From Spirogloea muscicola (taxonomy: Eukaryota > Streptophyta > Zygnematophyceae > Spirogloeales > Spirogloeaceae): a DNA stretch of 36,369 bases. The DNA lies in the NCBI GenBank assembly GCA_009602725.1, contig WELB01000052.1, positions 109,954 to 146,322 of the forward strand, given 5' to 3'. A program made the translations under genes and the position numbers. A model generated the notes under the pieces. The model was given only the letters and a program-made list of their open reading frames with translations, was not told the origin of the DNA and did not search any database. Numbering within the stretch: position 1 is the stretch's first letter; every line of letters begins with the position of its first letter. Of the stretch, positions 9,900 to 21,060 are shown in pieces.

Positions 9900-11045
9900 T
9901 AAGAGTCCCTGTACTTAGCCTTCCTGGGCTGCTGGCACCAGATCGCCTCCCTGCTCCCCATGCGCTTCCCTTGCCTCCACGACCCTGTACGCAATGTGGA
10001 GAAAGGCTCCTTCCCCTTCCAAGCGGATCTGAGGAGCATCCGCGACTCAGCCATCAGCTCTTTCCCCTCTCTCCAACCCCTACTCACGCCATTCTCCACC
10101 CTCGCCCAAGCTTCTGATAGAGGGGCACAATCCAGACTGGTTACGGCAGTGGAAGACGAACGCCGCAGAAGGTTGAGGAGGCTGCCAGAGATTCAGAACA
10201 ATCCGAGGAGCTTGGCAAGACTCACTTCTCTGGCCACACCTGGTGCCACTGACTGGATCACCTCTCCCCCCGTCGCCAACGCCTTCAGCATCAGCTCCGA
10301 GGCCTTTCGGACATCGCTTCAACTCTTCCTCGGCCTCCCACCTAATTGCCTGATTGGGGTGCGCCAGTGCGAGTGCGGCTTCCGTGCAGAGGGTGCTGTG
10401 CTCGCCACTCACATGCTGAGATGCCCCACTGGACCAGAAGTGGTGGGCATTCACAACCTCCTTCGCGATGCCCTGGCGGGCTTGATGCGCGACGCCGGCT
10501 ACCGTGCGGTCGTGGAAGTCAACAATATCATGCCTATCACCACGGACGCCCAGGGACGTCATCATCGCCGCACACTTGACATTGTGGGCGTGCAACCTGG
10601 TGGAGGACCACGGGCCCTGGTCGACGTTGTTGTTACGGAGGCATATAAAGGCCCAGCATCAACACACATTGCTGGGCACGCAGTGGGCGGAGCAGAGCAA
10701 AGAAAACTGCGGCATTACTCCGATTACCCCCAATGCGATCAACTCCTGCCAGCTGCAATCGACATCTTTGGCTGTCTGGGTCCTCGCTTCCACACTCTGC
10801 TTCAAAACATTGCCAATCTAGGCTACACTCGACGCGCAGATGTGTTTCCGGCTGAGATGGGCTTGCCAGCTGCATATCTGTCGCTCTTGCGACGTCGAGT
10901 TTCGGCCTGTTTGCAGCGTGCTCAGGCTAGTGCCTTGCACCAGAAAGCTGGGCGAGCTCTAGTAGGTGGCAGAAGGGCTCCGTTCCTGGCATCTAGTATT
11001 CATGCATCGAGTAGTGACCTTTATGTTTTGACCCGTGGTTATTGA
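9900..11045 (+). pseudogene. 3' end of a non-LTR retrotransposon: zinc knuckle plus restriction-like endonuclease
   Basis: The frame is open from a stop at 9900 to the TGA-adjacent end at 11045; the first ATG is at 9960 (361 codons). From that ATG the order is a basic helical region, a CCHC knuckle (C137-x-C139-x11-H151-x3-C155), an HNLLRDAL segment, then RRTLDIVGV (D207) and VDVVVTEAYK (D222 to K230). This is the C-terminal layout of site-specific-type non-LTR elements (R2, NeSL, CRE-like), where the PD-(D/E)XK endonuclease nicks target DNA to prime reverse transcription. No reverse transcriptase motif is visible upstream, so this is a 5'-truncated copy, the common outcome of target-primed insertion. 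The 361 codons are intact, so the insertion may be fairly recent. The 3' flank to about 11,150 is AT-richer and untranslated. Confidence 0.72.
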
Positions 11046-11541
11046 GCGGGTCAATCTGCTGTAGGTTATGTAGATTTTTAGATGTGCTTGCCTTTGTACC
11101 TGGCCATTTGGCCTACATTTCTTTCTAATACACGATCCCTCCTGTACAAGTTCGACAACGCTTGGCGCAAACGACGCGGCGGTGGCTGAGCGCCCGCCAA
11201 GCCTGCATGTTACGTACGCCACGAGCGCCGGCGACGACACACCAGCGCAGTGCCTTCACTGGCGGAGCATGTGCGCACACCATCCGGCCTGCGGGGCTCT
11301 TCGGAGCTCCTGGCAGCCATTGCTGCCCGCTTCCTGACTCGTCGGGACGACAACGTCGCGGCACAGTGAGCGCAGCTTATGAGGATCACCAGACAAGCAG
11401 GCATGCGCGATACCTTGTCGCGCTACGCAATGCGGCCCTTCTTGCAGTACGGCATCCCAAGCTCCTAGCTGTCCCGCAGCTGATAGCTGCTAGATCGCGG
11501 CACACGCAGCAGCTTTCTGGGCGGCGTACCTGTGAGCCACT
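11046..11541. other. Retroelement 3' tail and NUP188 upstream region
   Basis: About 100 bp of AT-rich sequence follows the retroelement stop. From about 11,150 the DNA becomes GC-rich and has long frames on both strands, none resembling a known family. It probably contains the 5' UTR and promoter of the NUP188 gene starting at 11,542. Confidence 0.45.
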
Positions 11542-14500
11542 ATGGCGGTGGCCGCCACAGCTGCAGAGGCAGGCTCCCCGGCAGCCGGGGCTGCATCTGC
11601 CCTCGCTCTGGCTACCAGCTGCAGCCGGGCGGCGGTGGACGCCAAGCTGTGGTGGGACCCCTTCAGCGGCCTTCTGGCTTCGCTGGACGGCCTCTGCGCA
11701 GCAGCAGAGGACAACGCACGTCATGAAGGCGCCCAGAAGCCGGCGGCGCTCCAGCAGGCCCGAGAGGTTCTGCTCTGTAGGCGATCATCAGAGCTGGTAG
11801 GCTGCGCCCAGCCCATTATTGCTTGCGTCATTGCCGCCAGCCCCTGACCCTCACCTCAATCCCATCTAACAATGCAGATCGGACATTGCCTTTTGATTTT
11901 CTTGAATGCGTCAAGCTGATCAAGGTGTGAGATCTAGGGTTCGATTGAAGGTCTAGGCTTTAAGGTTTGGTGTAAGTCAAGAGCCTGAGAGTTGTGTTAC
12001 CTGACGTCCTGCAATTTCCTGGCGCTGGCAATCGCCTGCGGCAGGCCGAGAGCCTGGGCGAGCACCGCCACTGGCTTTTGGCTACACTCGATGGCTTCCT
12101 GTCGCCCAGCAGCAGCTCCCGGGCAGCGCTTGAGGGCACGTCTGTGCAGCTAGGCAGTCGGGAGCTCAAGGTCGCCCCCGCACTTCGCGCCTCCGCGCTA
12201 AGGGCCAGCAATTTCCTGGTCAGTTTTGGCCCGTTAGTATTGGCCAACTTTGAACCTCAGCATGAGCCTGCGCTAAGCCCTGCAGACCCGCCTCATTAGC
12301 TTTGCCAGTTTTGCATGCTTTAGCCCGAAATTTGATGTATACTGTAACCCCTCTGATCGTCTTGTCCGTCAAAACTTTGTCCATCATGGACGCAGGTCGC
12401 CAGACCTCATGTCAGGCATCATTGTAGTCTCAAGGTTTCACTCAGTATGCGATTTAGTTACATTTGGCTACAATGCTAACGTGGGCACTGCTGATGTTGT
12501 GCAGCTCTTGGACGAGGTGCAAGCCTACCTGCTTATTTCCCGCGCCGCCGCCCCTGCTGGCCGAGCTGGCGTTGATGATGACACCGCTGTCCTGCAGAAG
12601 GTGGCCAATGTCACAAATACTTCTTATTGTGAATCCAAAACCCCTGAGGTCTCCAAGACTCTAGTGACATAATTGTCGAGTTGTAGCACGCCCGCTCTGC
12701 ACCCTTCCTTGCAAGCAGCAGTTACTGCTGAGTTAAAGGCCCGATCTTGTAGGTTCTCAGCCATATCTTGATCTTTCTCCCCGTCCTTACCTTTAGCTTG
12801 TTAACAGACCCTTGGTTGCATTGCACTCATCAAATCTCCAAACCTCTGCTTCCTTTCCCAGGCCATTAGCCTTTACTTTGAAGAGCGCCAATGCCTCCTC
12901 AAGTGCATCCGACTTCTCATCATGCTCCGGCCAGGTCTATCGTCTGCCAGTGTGCTGGCCGACAAGAGAGGTCGCAGACGCAACTTCACGGCTTTGAGTT
13001 TGGCCAATGCATACTTAGAAAACCAGACCCATATTGGACGAGGCAGGCATGCGCAGGCGTCAATGCTCTGGGCGGCAGCCTCAATGCTGATTTTTCATAG
13101 TAACAGAGGATGTTGGTGGAGGCAGAGGGTGATGGCTACTTTGGAGGCGATGATGTGCTCGCAAAGGTGGTCCAAGAAGCGGCGGAGCTTGTGCAGCAGG
13201 TCCTGGCTGGCAATCTCGTCAATCTGGTTGTGCGCCAGCTCACTGGCAAAGAACCGAAGCACCTGGTGCAGTCCCAATCTCCATCTTGCACAACTCTGCA
13301 GCGGGCGTTGTAATAGCTCAGAAAGCAAGAGTAAGCTAAGATTCAGAAGCTGAGATTATAGATATACTGTGCAGATTGACATGCTCAGTTGTGCTTAGGA
13401 TCTATAGAAAACCACATTCACCTCTATACGGAGATTACCAAGAGATTGCCATCTCATTCGCCCCCCTGCATGCTCCCGAACCCACTGAGATGCCTGTCTG
13501 TATACTAAAGTGCACCCCTTCTTTTGAGCACCACATGGTGACCTCAGAAGCATGCTTGTCCTTCTAATAGCTGCTCCTCAGCTAGCTGCTCATACTAGGC
13601 ACAAGCAATGAGGTTACTGGCTGTCTCAACACCTTGTTGCAGTGCTTAGCACAAGACTAGTACCCTTATAAGTCATAAGCCCTTATTTTCTTAAGCCAAG
13701 ATGATGACAGAAGCATACCTTACATATACCTCACAGGCCAGAAGCCAATCGAATATTGAAAGTAATTTACCCTCCTGAATTCACACAGGTTCAGAGCTTT
13801 TGTAAGCTGGGATGGCCTGCTGCTGTCATGATAGAAATGCTTATCACCTTCACAGTGCATATGAAGCCTGGACTTGCACCCTAAGTTGGAATCCTTGCAT
13901 TGCCTGGTTTTCGGCCAGGCGCATGGTGAGGCGGAGGCGTGGCAGCAGCAATGGGATGCAGAGCTTGTGCTCCTCCTGGACCTGCTGCTGACGCTTCATG
14001 CTGTGCCCCCTAGCGCTGACAAGCTCACGGCTGCCGCGTTCTTGAACCTCCTCCAAGCTTTCCAGGTTTGAGCTTACACGTACTTGCTAGGACTAAGTTG
14101 TACAGTATTTAGCAGTCTGCTGGGAGGTCTAGCGCTGCTGCCGCTTGCGGTACCCTAAGCTTCATTAAGCACATGGCAAGCAGTTTGTCAGCCTCGTTCT
14201 TGTTGTGAGACGGTGCAGAGACACCTTTTCCTGCCAGCCATTGACACTGGCGACCGCCAGCGGGCACGCCACCTGGCCATGCTCTTGCTGATCGATGGGC
14301 TGCATCTTGAGGGCCTCCTTGCCATGCTGCAAGCTGGAACACCGGCCTTCACGTATGAAGTCCACTTCCTTCTGACCATCAACAATTTAGAAGTGCAGAT
14401 TGCAAGGTTCAGTTGTGACAGAGACAGGAAGGTGAACTGCATCCAATCCGGCTTGATGGTAGCCTCTTGTCTTGTTGGGATTATGCAATCATGTGCTCTA

Positions 14501-14728
14501 CTTATGTGTCTCTAGCTTTCAACAAGCACCCATGAAGGATCTTTCTCCTCCTGTTGCAGCCAGGGAGCCCATCATCTGGGTATTGAGGACGTGAACCAGC
14601 TGGGTGCAGCAATCATTGAGTCAGACCCGCGCCAGCACCCAGAGACTGCGCCGCTGCTGCTGGCCTGGGCATCGTTCTCCTCGCTCCTCGCTGCGCTGCC
14701 TCTGCACGCTCCCAGTAGCAACCTCCAG
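11542..14728 (+). pseudogene. NUP188: NUP188 nucleoporin, N-terminal part only (8 exons, truncated)
   Basis: NUP188 is a large alpha-solenoid scaffold protein of the nuclear-pore inner ring that binds NUP93. Eight exons join in phase: 11542-11796, 12045-12218, 12505-12600, 12862-12934, 13126-13265, 13919-14065, 14219-14352 and 14560-14728, giving 396 residues. LWWDPF at residues 36-41 is the plant-type start. LLDEVQAYLLISRA, YFEERQCLLKCIRLLI and LLLAWASFSSLLAALP follow in the order and spacing of the Arabidopsis protein as I recall it. The family is near 1,900 residues, so about four fifths is missing. After the donor at 14729 no further homologous exon is seen. The only in-phase continuation is a short GC-rich frame that stops near 14,880, just before a 31-T run and NN at 15057-15089. 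This is either a gene broken by rearrangement or a misassembled contig join. Confidence 0.85.
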
Positions 14729-15054
14729 GTCAGCCCCGAAATTTCTTGCCTCCACGGTCTAACCAACTCCTTTTAGATATCGCTAGCTCGCTGCCTCTGC
14801 GGCTGCGGCGGCGTTAGCACGGACGCCATGCAAGCGCAAGGTCTTGGCAGCGCAGGCGCAGCAGCGGGCTCGCCGCCACCTGGGTGAGGGCGGACGACCA
14901 GGAGACCCGGCGGACGCGGGCGCGCTTCGCTGGCTGCGGCTGGGGCGACGGAGGCCCCGCCGCGGGAAGCCCTGGCGGAGCGTGCCCCAGGAGGCCCGCC
15001 CCTGCCGCACCGGCGCTAGGCTGCATGCCAAGCACGCCGCCGCCGCCGCCGCCG

Positions 15055-15056
<2 letters not shown>

Positions 15057-15087
<31 letters not shown>

Positions 15088-15089
15088 NN
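15057..15089. other. 31-T homopolymer followed by NN
   Basis: A run of 31 T is followed by two undetermined bases, with (GCC)n sequence on both sides (about 15034-15054 and 15158-15206). The sequence and the order of the flanks here are not trustworthy. On the minus strand this would read as an A tract, so a retrocopy tail is possible, but a weak assembly point is the simpler reading. Confidence 0.8.
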
Positions 15090-15399
15090 CGCCACCGCCG
15101 CCACAGCTGCCACGCTCGGCGACGCCACAGCCAGCTCCCCAGAGGCCAGCCGGCGATGCCGCCGCCGCCGCTGCCGCTGCCGCCGCCGCCGCCGCCGCCG
15201 CCGCCGGGGCTCGGGTTGAGGGCCAGGAGGGGAGGGCCCTAGGTTTGGTCGAGCAATCGAGGGGGCGACGTGACGCCTGATCAACGAGCGACGCATTGGT
15301 CCTCGTTTCCAACTCAACGTTTTGGTCTGGAGGCCTCCCGTGGGACCCACTTCCAGGACCCTAGCCTCTCTGATTTGCGGCTGCTTAGCAGGGGTTACT

Positions 15400-15775
15400 G
15401 AGTAATTTGTAGCTGCTTTCTTTCTTTGTGTGCTTTGGTTTCTTAGCGCTTCCTCTGGCTTCCTCTGGCCCCCTTCTCGTTCTTTGTTCATTCTTTTTTG
15501 GGCTGGCTTGTCCAGCCCCTATCCTCAATGGGCGAGCCCTTTCTTCCCGTGCTCGCCGACAGTGGCTGCTGATAAGAACAATGTGCATGAAAATGAGAGA
15601 GAGGCCAAAAGCCATAGAGCCTTACAAAGGTCCTGGTAACGGGGCAGTAAGCTGGCTAAGGGGTTTAGGGGAAGAATGTGCTCGCCCATAGAGAAGAGTG
15701 GCTGGCAAAGCCAGCCCAAATAGAATGGACAATATCCCAAGCCAAAGAAAGAGGAGCCGAAAAAGAACTACACTA
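15400..15775. repeat. Dispersed repeat family A, copies 2 and 3 in inverted orientation
   Basis: Bases 15400-15590 are a plus-oriented copy, closely matching 8936-9125. Bases 15660-15775 are a partial copy on the minus strand, whose reverse complement contains TTTGGGCTGGCTTTGCCAGC and ATGGGCGAGC. About 70-100 bp separates them, so transcripts through both could fold back. Confidence 0.7.
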
Positions 15776-18449
15776 CAGTCCATGCCTTTGGACTGGGGAG
15801 CAGTGATTCAGGGTTCAGGATGAAGGGTTATTCCACCGCTCTGCTACACGTCAGGCAGCCCGAGCGGCAGCCACTTTGCCACTCCTGTCCTCTCTTCTCC
15901 GACTTGCGGCTGTTGACTTGGGGTGACCAAGTCGTCTTTGCTCGACATTGCTTGCTCTTTGCTGGAAGATATATCCTTCTATGTCGTGCATTACCCCCAA
16001 TCCTCGTCCACTAATTCGAGCTGGCCTCTGAAAGCCACCGCCTTGTCTTGGTCCATTACCATGGGGCTGGCCTTCATAGCCATCACCTCACCGTCAAAGA
16101 ATTCCTCTCTCTGAAAGAGCACAGTCTACTTTCACTCTCGCTGGCGCTCACAGCGACTGCCTCTTATGGAGCACAACTCCTTGCATGAACACTGTATTGG
16201 CTCCGTTTTGACCTCACTTGCACTTCATTCGCACTGGGCGCCTTGTCTCTGTTTTCTTCAAACGGGCACAATTCGCCACAGGCCGCCAGCAAGGGGGTGG
16301 AGGCCAAACGAAGGCTAAAAGAGGTCGACCCGACAGAATAGTCTTTGAGTGGAGTTTGCGTGTTGGTCTACAAGGTGCCACTAGTACCCTTATAAAAGGT
16401 TGATGGTGTCGCTTTGTGTCGGCTATCAATATTGTCCATATGGACGACCAGGACCTTCATCCTTTTGATGGTCAACACTAGTTGTGGTTGACAAGGAAAG
16501 GCTACCTCAACATACTAGCACGTGCACATGGTAGGGGAGAAGTCATCTCGTCTAATGGTCCTCATTTCATAAGCTAACGTACATGGGTGTTCAACAGTAA
16601 CAGAAAGTACCAATGAGCAACTATCTTAGTAGCTCACTGTAGCCTGGACAGCCTAGATGGTCGTGGTGGTTGACGAAGCTCTTGAACTACGAGATGTGAA
16701 CGAGGACCCTCACTGCTCGCTCTTTTGTTTGCACCACTATTACGAAGTAGCAAGAATCCCTGGTGCAAGTACAAGTCAAAATAGTTGATAAGGGGCTGCG
16801 TTGGCTTCGCTTAAGAAGTCCACCATGTGAGGTCCTGGGAGGTCAAGCGGGACTCTGAGCAGAATAGAGCGCTGTTGACGGCATCTCCCGCTTGCTACGA
16901 GATATTGCGCTGTTGATCATTACCTCTTTAATCATTTCTCGTCCCCTAAACTATCTGACGGCAGGCCGCTGCTGCAGGCTTGAGCAGCAGGGGGAGCCCA
17001 CCCTGTGTTTCACCTCCATAGTCTGCTACTACAGCATGCAATTGTTGATCACCTTGCAGCCTGCTGGCCGGTACTCAGTTCTTTGAGTGCTGCTTGAGCG
17101 CTGGCTGAAGCCTCCAGCGTTTAGTGCTTGAGACCCGCCCAAATTGTGGGCACGCCTGTCATGTTATATCGTATAGGCTAGGTCAGCAGGCAGCCATTTG
17201 GTCTAGTCCTGTAAGCAAGTTATAGGGTCACTGCTATACCTGTTCTGCATTATTGACGTCGTGCTCGTAGTAAACCCTAAAACCTAAACCCTAAACCTCG
17301 TGCTTGCAGTAGTCAAGTGTGTTGTCCAGCTAGTTGCTGCATCTGCATCTTAATGCTTTAATATGTTATTTCGTGCATTTACGCCAGCAGCCATCAGGCG
17401 CTGTAGACTGTACTTCTGCAGCATATGTCCAACGAACATACCGCCTGTCTCCGTAAACCCAAGAAGTGCTCAAACATTGAGGTCATACTTCCTTGCTACT
17501 CCTACTATTGCTGCACAGTATGCACAAAATTGACACGACAATAACAGACACAATCTGGTCATGCCCAGCTTTCGCTGTCTCCCGCTTTACCTGGTTCCTT
17601 GGCTGTATGACATCGGGCCTACCATGACACGGCTTGCTGTGCACCTCGCGACGTGTTCACTTTACCTCCCTTGCGAGCATTGATGAAGGCACTGCGAAGC
17701 CTGACAAAGCACGAACCAAAGAAGCATGCAATCCATAGCTAGGATTGAGGGAGCGATTGTCCAAAATTGTGGCGGCTACAGTACACACAAATGATCAGCG
17801 TTGAAGGAGCAGCATCAGCAAGCTGCGACTCTTTCAGAGGAATGCGTCATACAACGCCCGACTGTCCAAGCTAGTGAGATGCCCTCTCCTGTGGGCACCG
17901 TCCCTCACCTACCCTGTCGATTTGTGTGCTCAATCGTGGGTCCTGACTTTCTCCTTCGGCTATGCTTTCGTCCTATTACCTTAGCCCCTCTTAGCCCAGG
18001 ACTTCCCTTTGTGTAACCCTGACCTGCACTACTCCATGCCTGAACAGTGTCCCAGCTGGCTTTTCTGCCCTTTCGATCCATACCACCGCGCACCCTCGCT
18101 CTTGGGAAGAGCAGTCTCTCTTTTTTGCGCTCGCAGGCCCTACTTCTGCCCTGTTTCCTTAGCGCCTCCTAGCCTTGGGCTTCGCTCTGCAAAGCCACAC
18201 TGTTTGCACTTCCATTCCATTTGTTATTACTCTCTCTCGAGAAATACTGTGATTGTTTCCAGAGATACAGAATTCTTTTGAACTTCTTGAATCTATGACA
18301 GGAAGTTTTGATTTGACAGTTGCATGAAATAGTATAATCGCTGGGCTTGACCTCCCTGTCACTTCATACACGCCATTCCATCCCAACTTTGATTAAGGTT
18401 GGCCCTCGCCCCTGAGTGGGAGGAGCCACTTTCTTGATAAAATGGAGAG
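15776..18449. other. Gene-free, moderately AT-rich stretch
   Basis: No frame here resembles a known protein. It holds a short interstitial telomere-like tract at 17273-17300 and CT-rich blocks at about 17880-18190. Those blocks share words such as CCTTAGC-CCTC with family A repeats. The remainder looks like decayed repeats. Confidence 0.5.
17273..17300. repeat. Short interstitial telomere-like tract
   Basis: Contains AAACCCTA, AAACCTA and AAACCCTAAACC in tandem, a degenerate CCCTAAA array of about four units. It is plant-type and too short to mark a fused chromosome end. Confidence 0.7.
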
Positions 18450-18668
18450 TGTATTAAGAGATGGAGGGCCATGTGTGGCCAAATACAAAGGTAAGCACAT
18501 TGACAAATGTACGTCACCCTGCTGCTAAGCTGACCCGCTCAGTAACCGCGAGTCAGCACATAGAGGTCACTAACTGATGCCCGAATACCGGACGGCACTC
18601 GACAACCTCTAGAGCTAAGGCTCGACCAGCTTTTTGATGCAATGCATGAGCCTGAGCTCGCTGCAGAT
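18450..18668 (+). repeat. Dispersed repeat family B, copy 1
   Basis: This block matches 20367-20600 in direct orientation over about 200 bp. Shared words include ACAAAGG-AAGCACATTG, GCTGCTAAGCTGACCCGCTCA, AACTGATG-CCGAA and GCATGAGCCTGAGCTCGCTG. By eye the two are roughly 80% alike. A third, partial copy of the start lies near 19165-19200. The pair is 1.9 kb apart and could be old LTRs or independent insertions. No coding region between them supports an LTR element. Confidence 0.7.
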
Positions 18669-18769
18669 AAAGAAGTGGTAAGCAGACAAAGAAAGCGATC
18701 TCTCTGGGCTCAACGAGAAATGCTCTTGAAAAGAGGGCGGTGTAAGTGACGGGCAGGCTCAGACGGATA

Positions 18770-19045
18770 GTCGGGAGTAACGGAGGAGCACATACGAATC
18801 CGACAGGCTAACTGGGGAAGTCGGAGCACCTCTACGGAAGCCAGTGGCCTGTTTAAGAGAGAAGGCGCGCGGAGCGCATGATATGAGAGGGTGGCCAATC
18901 AAAGCCAATACACTGTTCAGGCAAAAAGTAGTGCGTGCTACATGCATCGAAGCTATGAAGGGGGCTAAGGTGACAATGGGATGTTAGTACCCGCGGGTGA
19001 GCACATCAAAAACCCGATAGGCGAAGTCGGGGAGCCGGAGCGTCG
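18770..19045 (-). repeat. Dispersed repeat family C, two minus-oriented copies
   Basis: Reverse complements of about 18770-18852 and 18985-19045 both contain GTGCTC or GCTCC, then CTCCCC or TTCCCC, then a segment ending TGTGCTCAC or TGTGCTCCT. They align with the plus-oriented block 20985-21060. A short further copy (GCAAGCCAGTGGCCTGG) is at about 19736-19772. The family is degenerate and its function unknown. Confidence 0.55.
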
Positions 19046-19800
19046 CCACAGTACCGAAGATCTAGGAGAGCACCCAACACTTCGATGGAAAGTGGGCACA
19101 GAGCAATGCGGAGCTGACGAGAGCGCCAGCCGGGAGGAGAGATTTGGAGGGTGTAACGAATGGTAGAGGGCCTGGGTGGCCACGCACCAAGGCAAAGGCG
19201 GGGATGAGTAGGCGACGGGGCCAGGCGCGCACGAACCGGGGGTCGCGGCGTCATGCGCAAGCGGCAGATACGGGGATCACGGGCCCTGGACGTCGCGGCA
19301 GGCGGCGGGTGGGTCGCCCGCAACAGCTGCCGCGCGACGCGGACCGGAGGTGGAGGTGCGCGCCAGCGGCTACTGTTGGTCTTGGAAGGTGCCAGAGCTA
19401 ACGAACTTTTGTTCATTCCTTCTTTCTAGGCTGGCCAACCACACTGCCATCAGAAGAAGAACACACTGCCATCGCCCTCTCATGGAAGAGTCTCTCTCTC
19501 TTTTCTGGCCCCTTTGATATATGTTCATTCTTTTTTCTTTTCTTCCACCTTAGCATAGCGCTCGTTCTACATCGGGGTTGCTCTTCCTCCCCTCAGCTCA
19601 TCTGACTTCCTACTGCTGACACGGGGGTATTGAGGGCGCCCTGTCTGCCTAGCCTTTGGCTCCGTCATGAACACCTGTATGCATCTGGCTGGCTTTTCAC
19701 AGCCGATTCTTTCATATCAGCAGCCGCTTCCTATTCGGAGCACCACCTCGCAAGCCAGTGGCCTGGCTCAGTGCGCGCCCAGCGGTCATGTATGGGTACA

Positions 19801-19895
19801 GCCTAGGAACGCTGCAAAGTAAGCGAGAGCCGCGTTCTGTAACATGCAGCCTAGGAACGCTGCAAGGAAGCGAGAGCCGCGCTCTGTAACATGCA
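19801..19895. repeat. 48/47-bp tandem duplication
   Basis: Unit 1 is 19801-19848 and unit 2 is 19849-19895. Both begin GCCTAGGAACGCTGCAA and end CTGTAACATGCA, and they differ at about three positions. This looks like a recent local duplication. Confidence 0.85.
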
Positions 19896-19924
19896 ACCAA
19901 TGCTTGCAGGACAATAGCATGCCC

Positions 19925-20340
19925 TAAGCTACCGGCCTGACTACGATGGTGCGCGTCGACCAGTTGGGCCAGGCGATAAAGGAGTGAGGACCACTCACTA
20001 CCATTGCCGCCATGAATTTCAATAGCGCACAATAAAAAGCGGTCGCTTTGGCGGTGGTCCTTGTAGTGCCGCTCCTTCTTTCTTTTGCATACTTTGTCGT
20101 CAAACCACGCACAGTTGGCATGGGTGCCCCGACCGGAAAGCTTCAATAGTACGACGTAAGGGGGTGGCGAGGTCTTTGGCTCCAGGGAGTGTCAACAACA
20201 TCAGATGCCTCACGTATGGCGTGCCGCGGTTTTTGATGACAGGCATATCGCCCAACACCTCCATCGAGATGGTACCCAGCCTCGTGAACAAATTCAAAGT
20301 TTGCGTCTCTTAGTAGGTTAGGAGGCACTGCGCTCACCTC
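19925..20340 (-). pseudogene. Possible decayed non-LTR retrotransposon ORF2 trace
   Basis: Coding-like segments are spread over all three minus frames: FEFVHEAG and then ISMEVLGDMPVIKN in one region, and CAWFDDKVCKRKKERHYKD in another. The last resembles the linker between endonuclease and reverse transcriptase in many non-LTR ORF2 proteins, which often contains a W-F-D motif and then a basic helix. The frame must shift at least twice, so it cannot be functional. The identification is tentative. Confidence 0.28.
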
Positions 20341-20366
20341 AAAATAAAGCCCTATGCTAGGGAATG

Positions 20367-20600
20367 TAGTGTGTAGTTAGTGATGGCGGGCCTGAGTGGC
20401 CAAGTACAAAGGCAAGCACATTGGCAGATATGCATCACCTGCTGCTAAGCTGACCCGCTCAATAACCACGTAGGCAGCACGTAGAGGTCGCTAACTGATG
20501 TCCGAAAACCAGACGGCAATTGACAAGCCCTTGTGGCACCTAGCTAAAGCTCGACCAGATTTCTGGTGCAACGCATGAGCCTGAGCTCGCTGCAGAGAGG
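20367..20600 (+). repeat. Dispersed repeat family B, copy 2
   Basis: Direct partner of 18450-18668. It is followed at 20630-20740 by a minus-oriented family A copy, whose reverse complement contains TCGGGCTGGCTGTTCACAGCCC. The two families are nested or adjacent. Confidence 0.7.
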
Positions 20601-20867
20601 CCAAGAGAACCGAGCGAAAGCCAGGTGGTGGAGGCATCTGTTGCTAAAGAAGAAGTGGCTCTCCCAGAGGGGGCAAGGGCTGTGAACAGCCAGCCCGAAA
20701 AGATCTGACAAGGTCCGAAGGGGCCAAAGCACTGTCTCAGAGCCTGCCCAGTAGGATAAATCACTTAGTTGCTAAAGCCTCCACTCGAGGCCAATGGCAG
20801 CTTCGTCATGGTTTTGATATGTCGTCACAGCTCAGCAAGGCTGTTGGAGCTCGTGCAAGACCTCCTG

Positions 20868-21060
20868 TCTCATCCAGAACCTTGTTCGTTCATTTTTGGG
20901 CTGGCCTTCTTAGCAGCCACTGCCTTGCCTGCCTGGGACAGAGCTGTTTGCTTACCATCCTGGGCGCGCACTAGAAGCCAGCCGGGCCCACTGGCTTCCG
21001 TGGAGGTGCTCTGGCTCCCCAAGTTAGCCCGTCAGACCTACATGTGCTCACTTCGCGGGT
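20868..21060 (+). repeat. Family A fragment followed by family C block
   Basis: 20868-20930 contains GTTCATTTTTGGGCTGGCCTT (family A core). 20985-21060 is the plus-oriented family C block, inverted relative to 18770-19045. GC-rich sequence leading into the ZIP gene follows. Confidence 0.6.

Noticed and set aside
11162-11800. 212-codon plus frame overlapping the NUP188 first exon
   Set aside because: It is in a different frame from the NUP188 coding sequence and has no recognisable motif.
14814-15491. Minus-strand 225-codon frame with a poly-Lys stretch
   Set aside because: The poly-Lys is the 31-T run read backwards and the frame crosses undetermined bases. The remainder is low complexity.
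16430-16600. Possible gypsy integrase relic (HGRGEVISSNGPHFIS in one frame)
   Set aside because: Only one short stretch resembles the family, stops interrupt it on both sides and no neighbouring integrase or RNase H motif follows.
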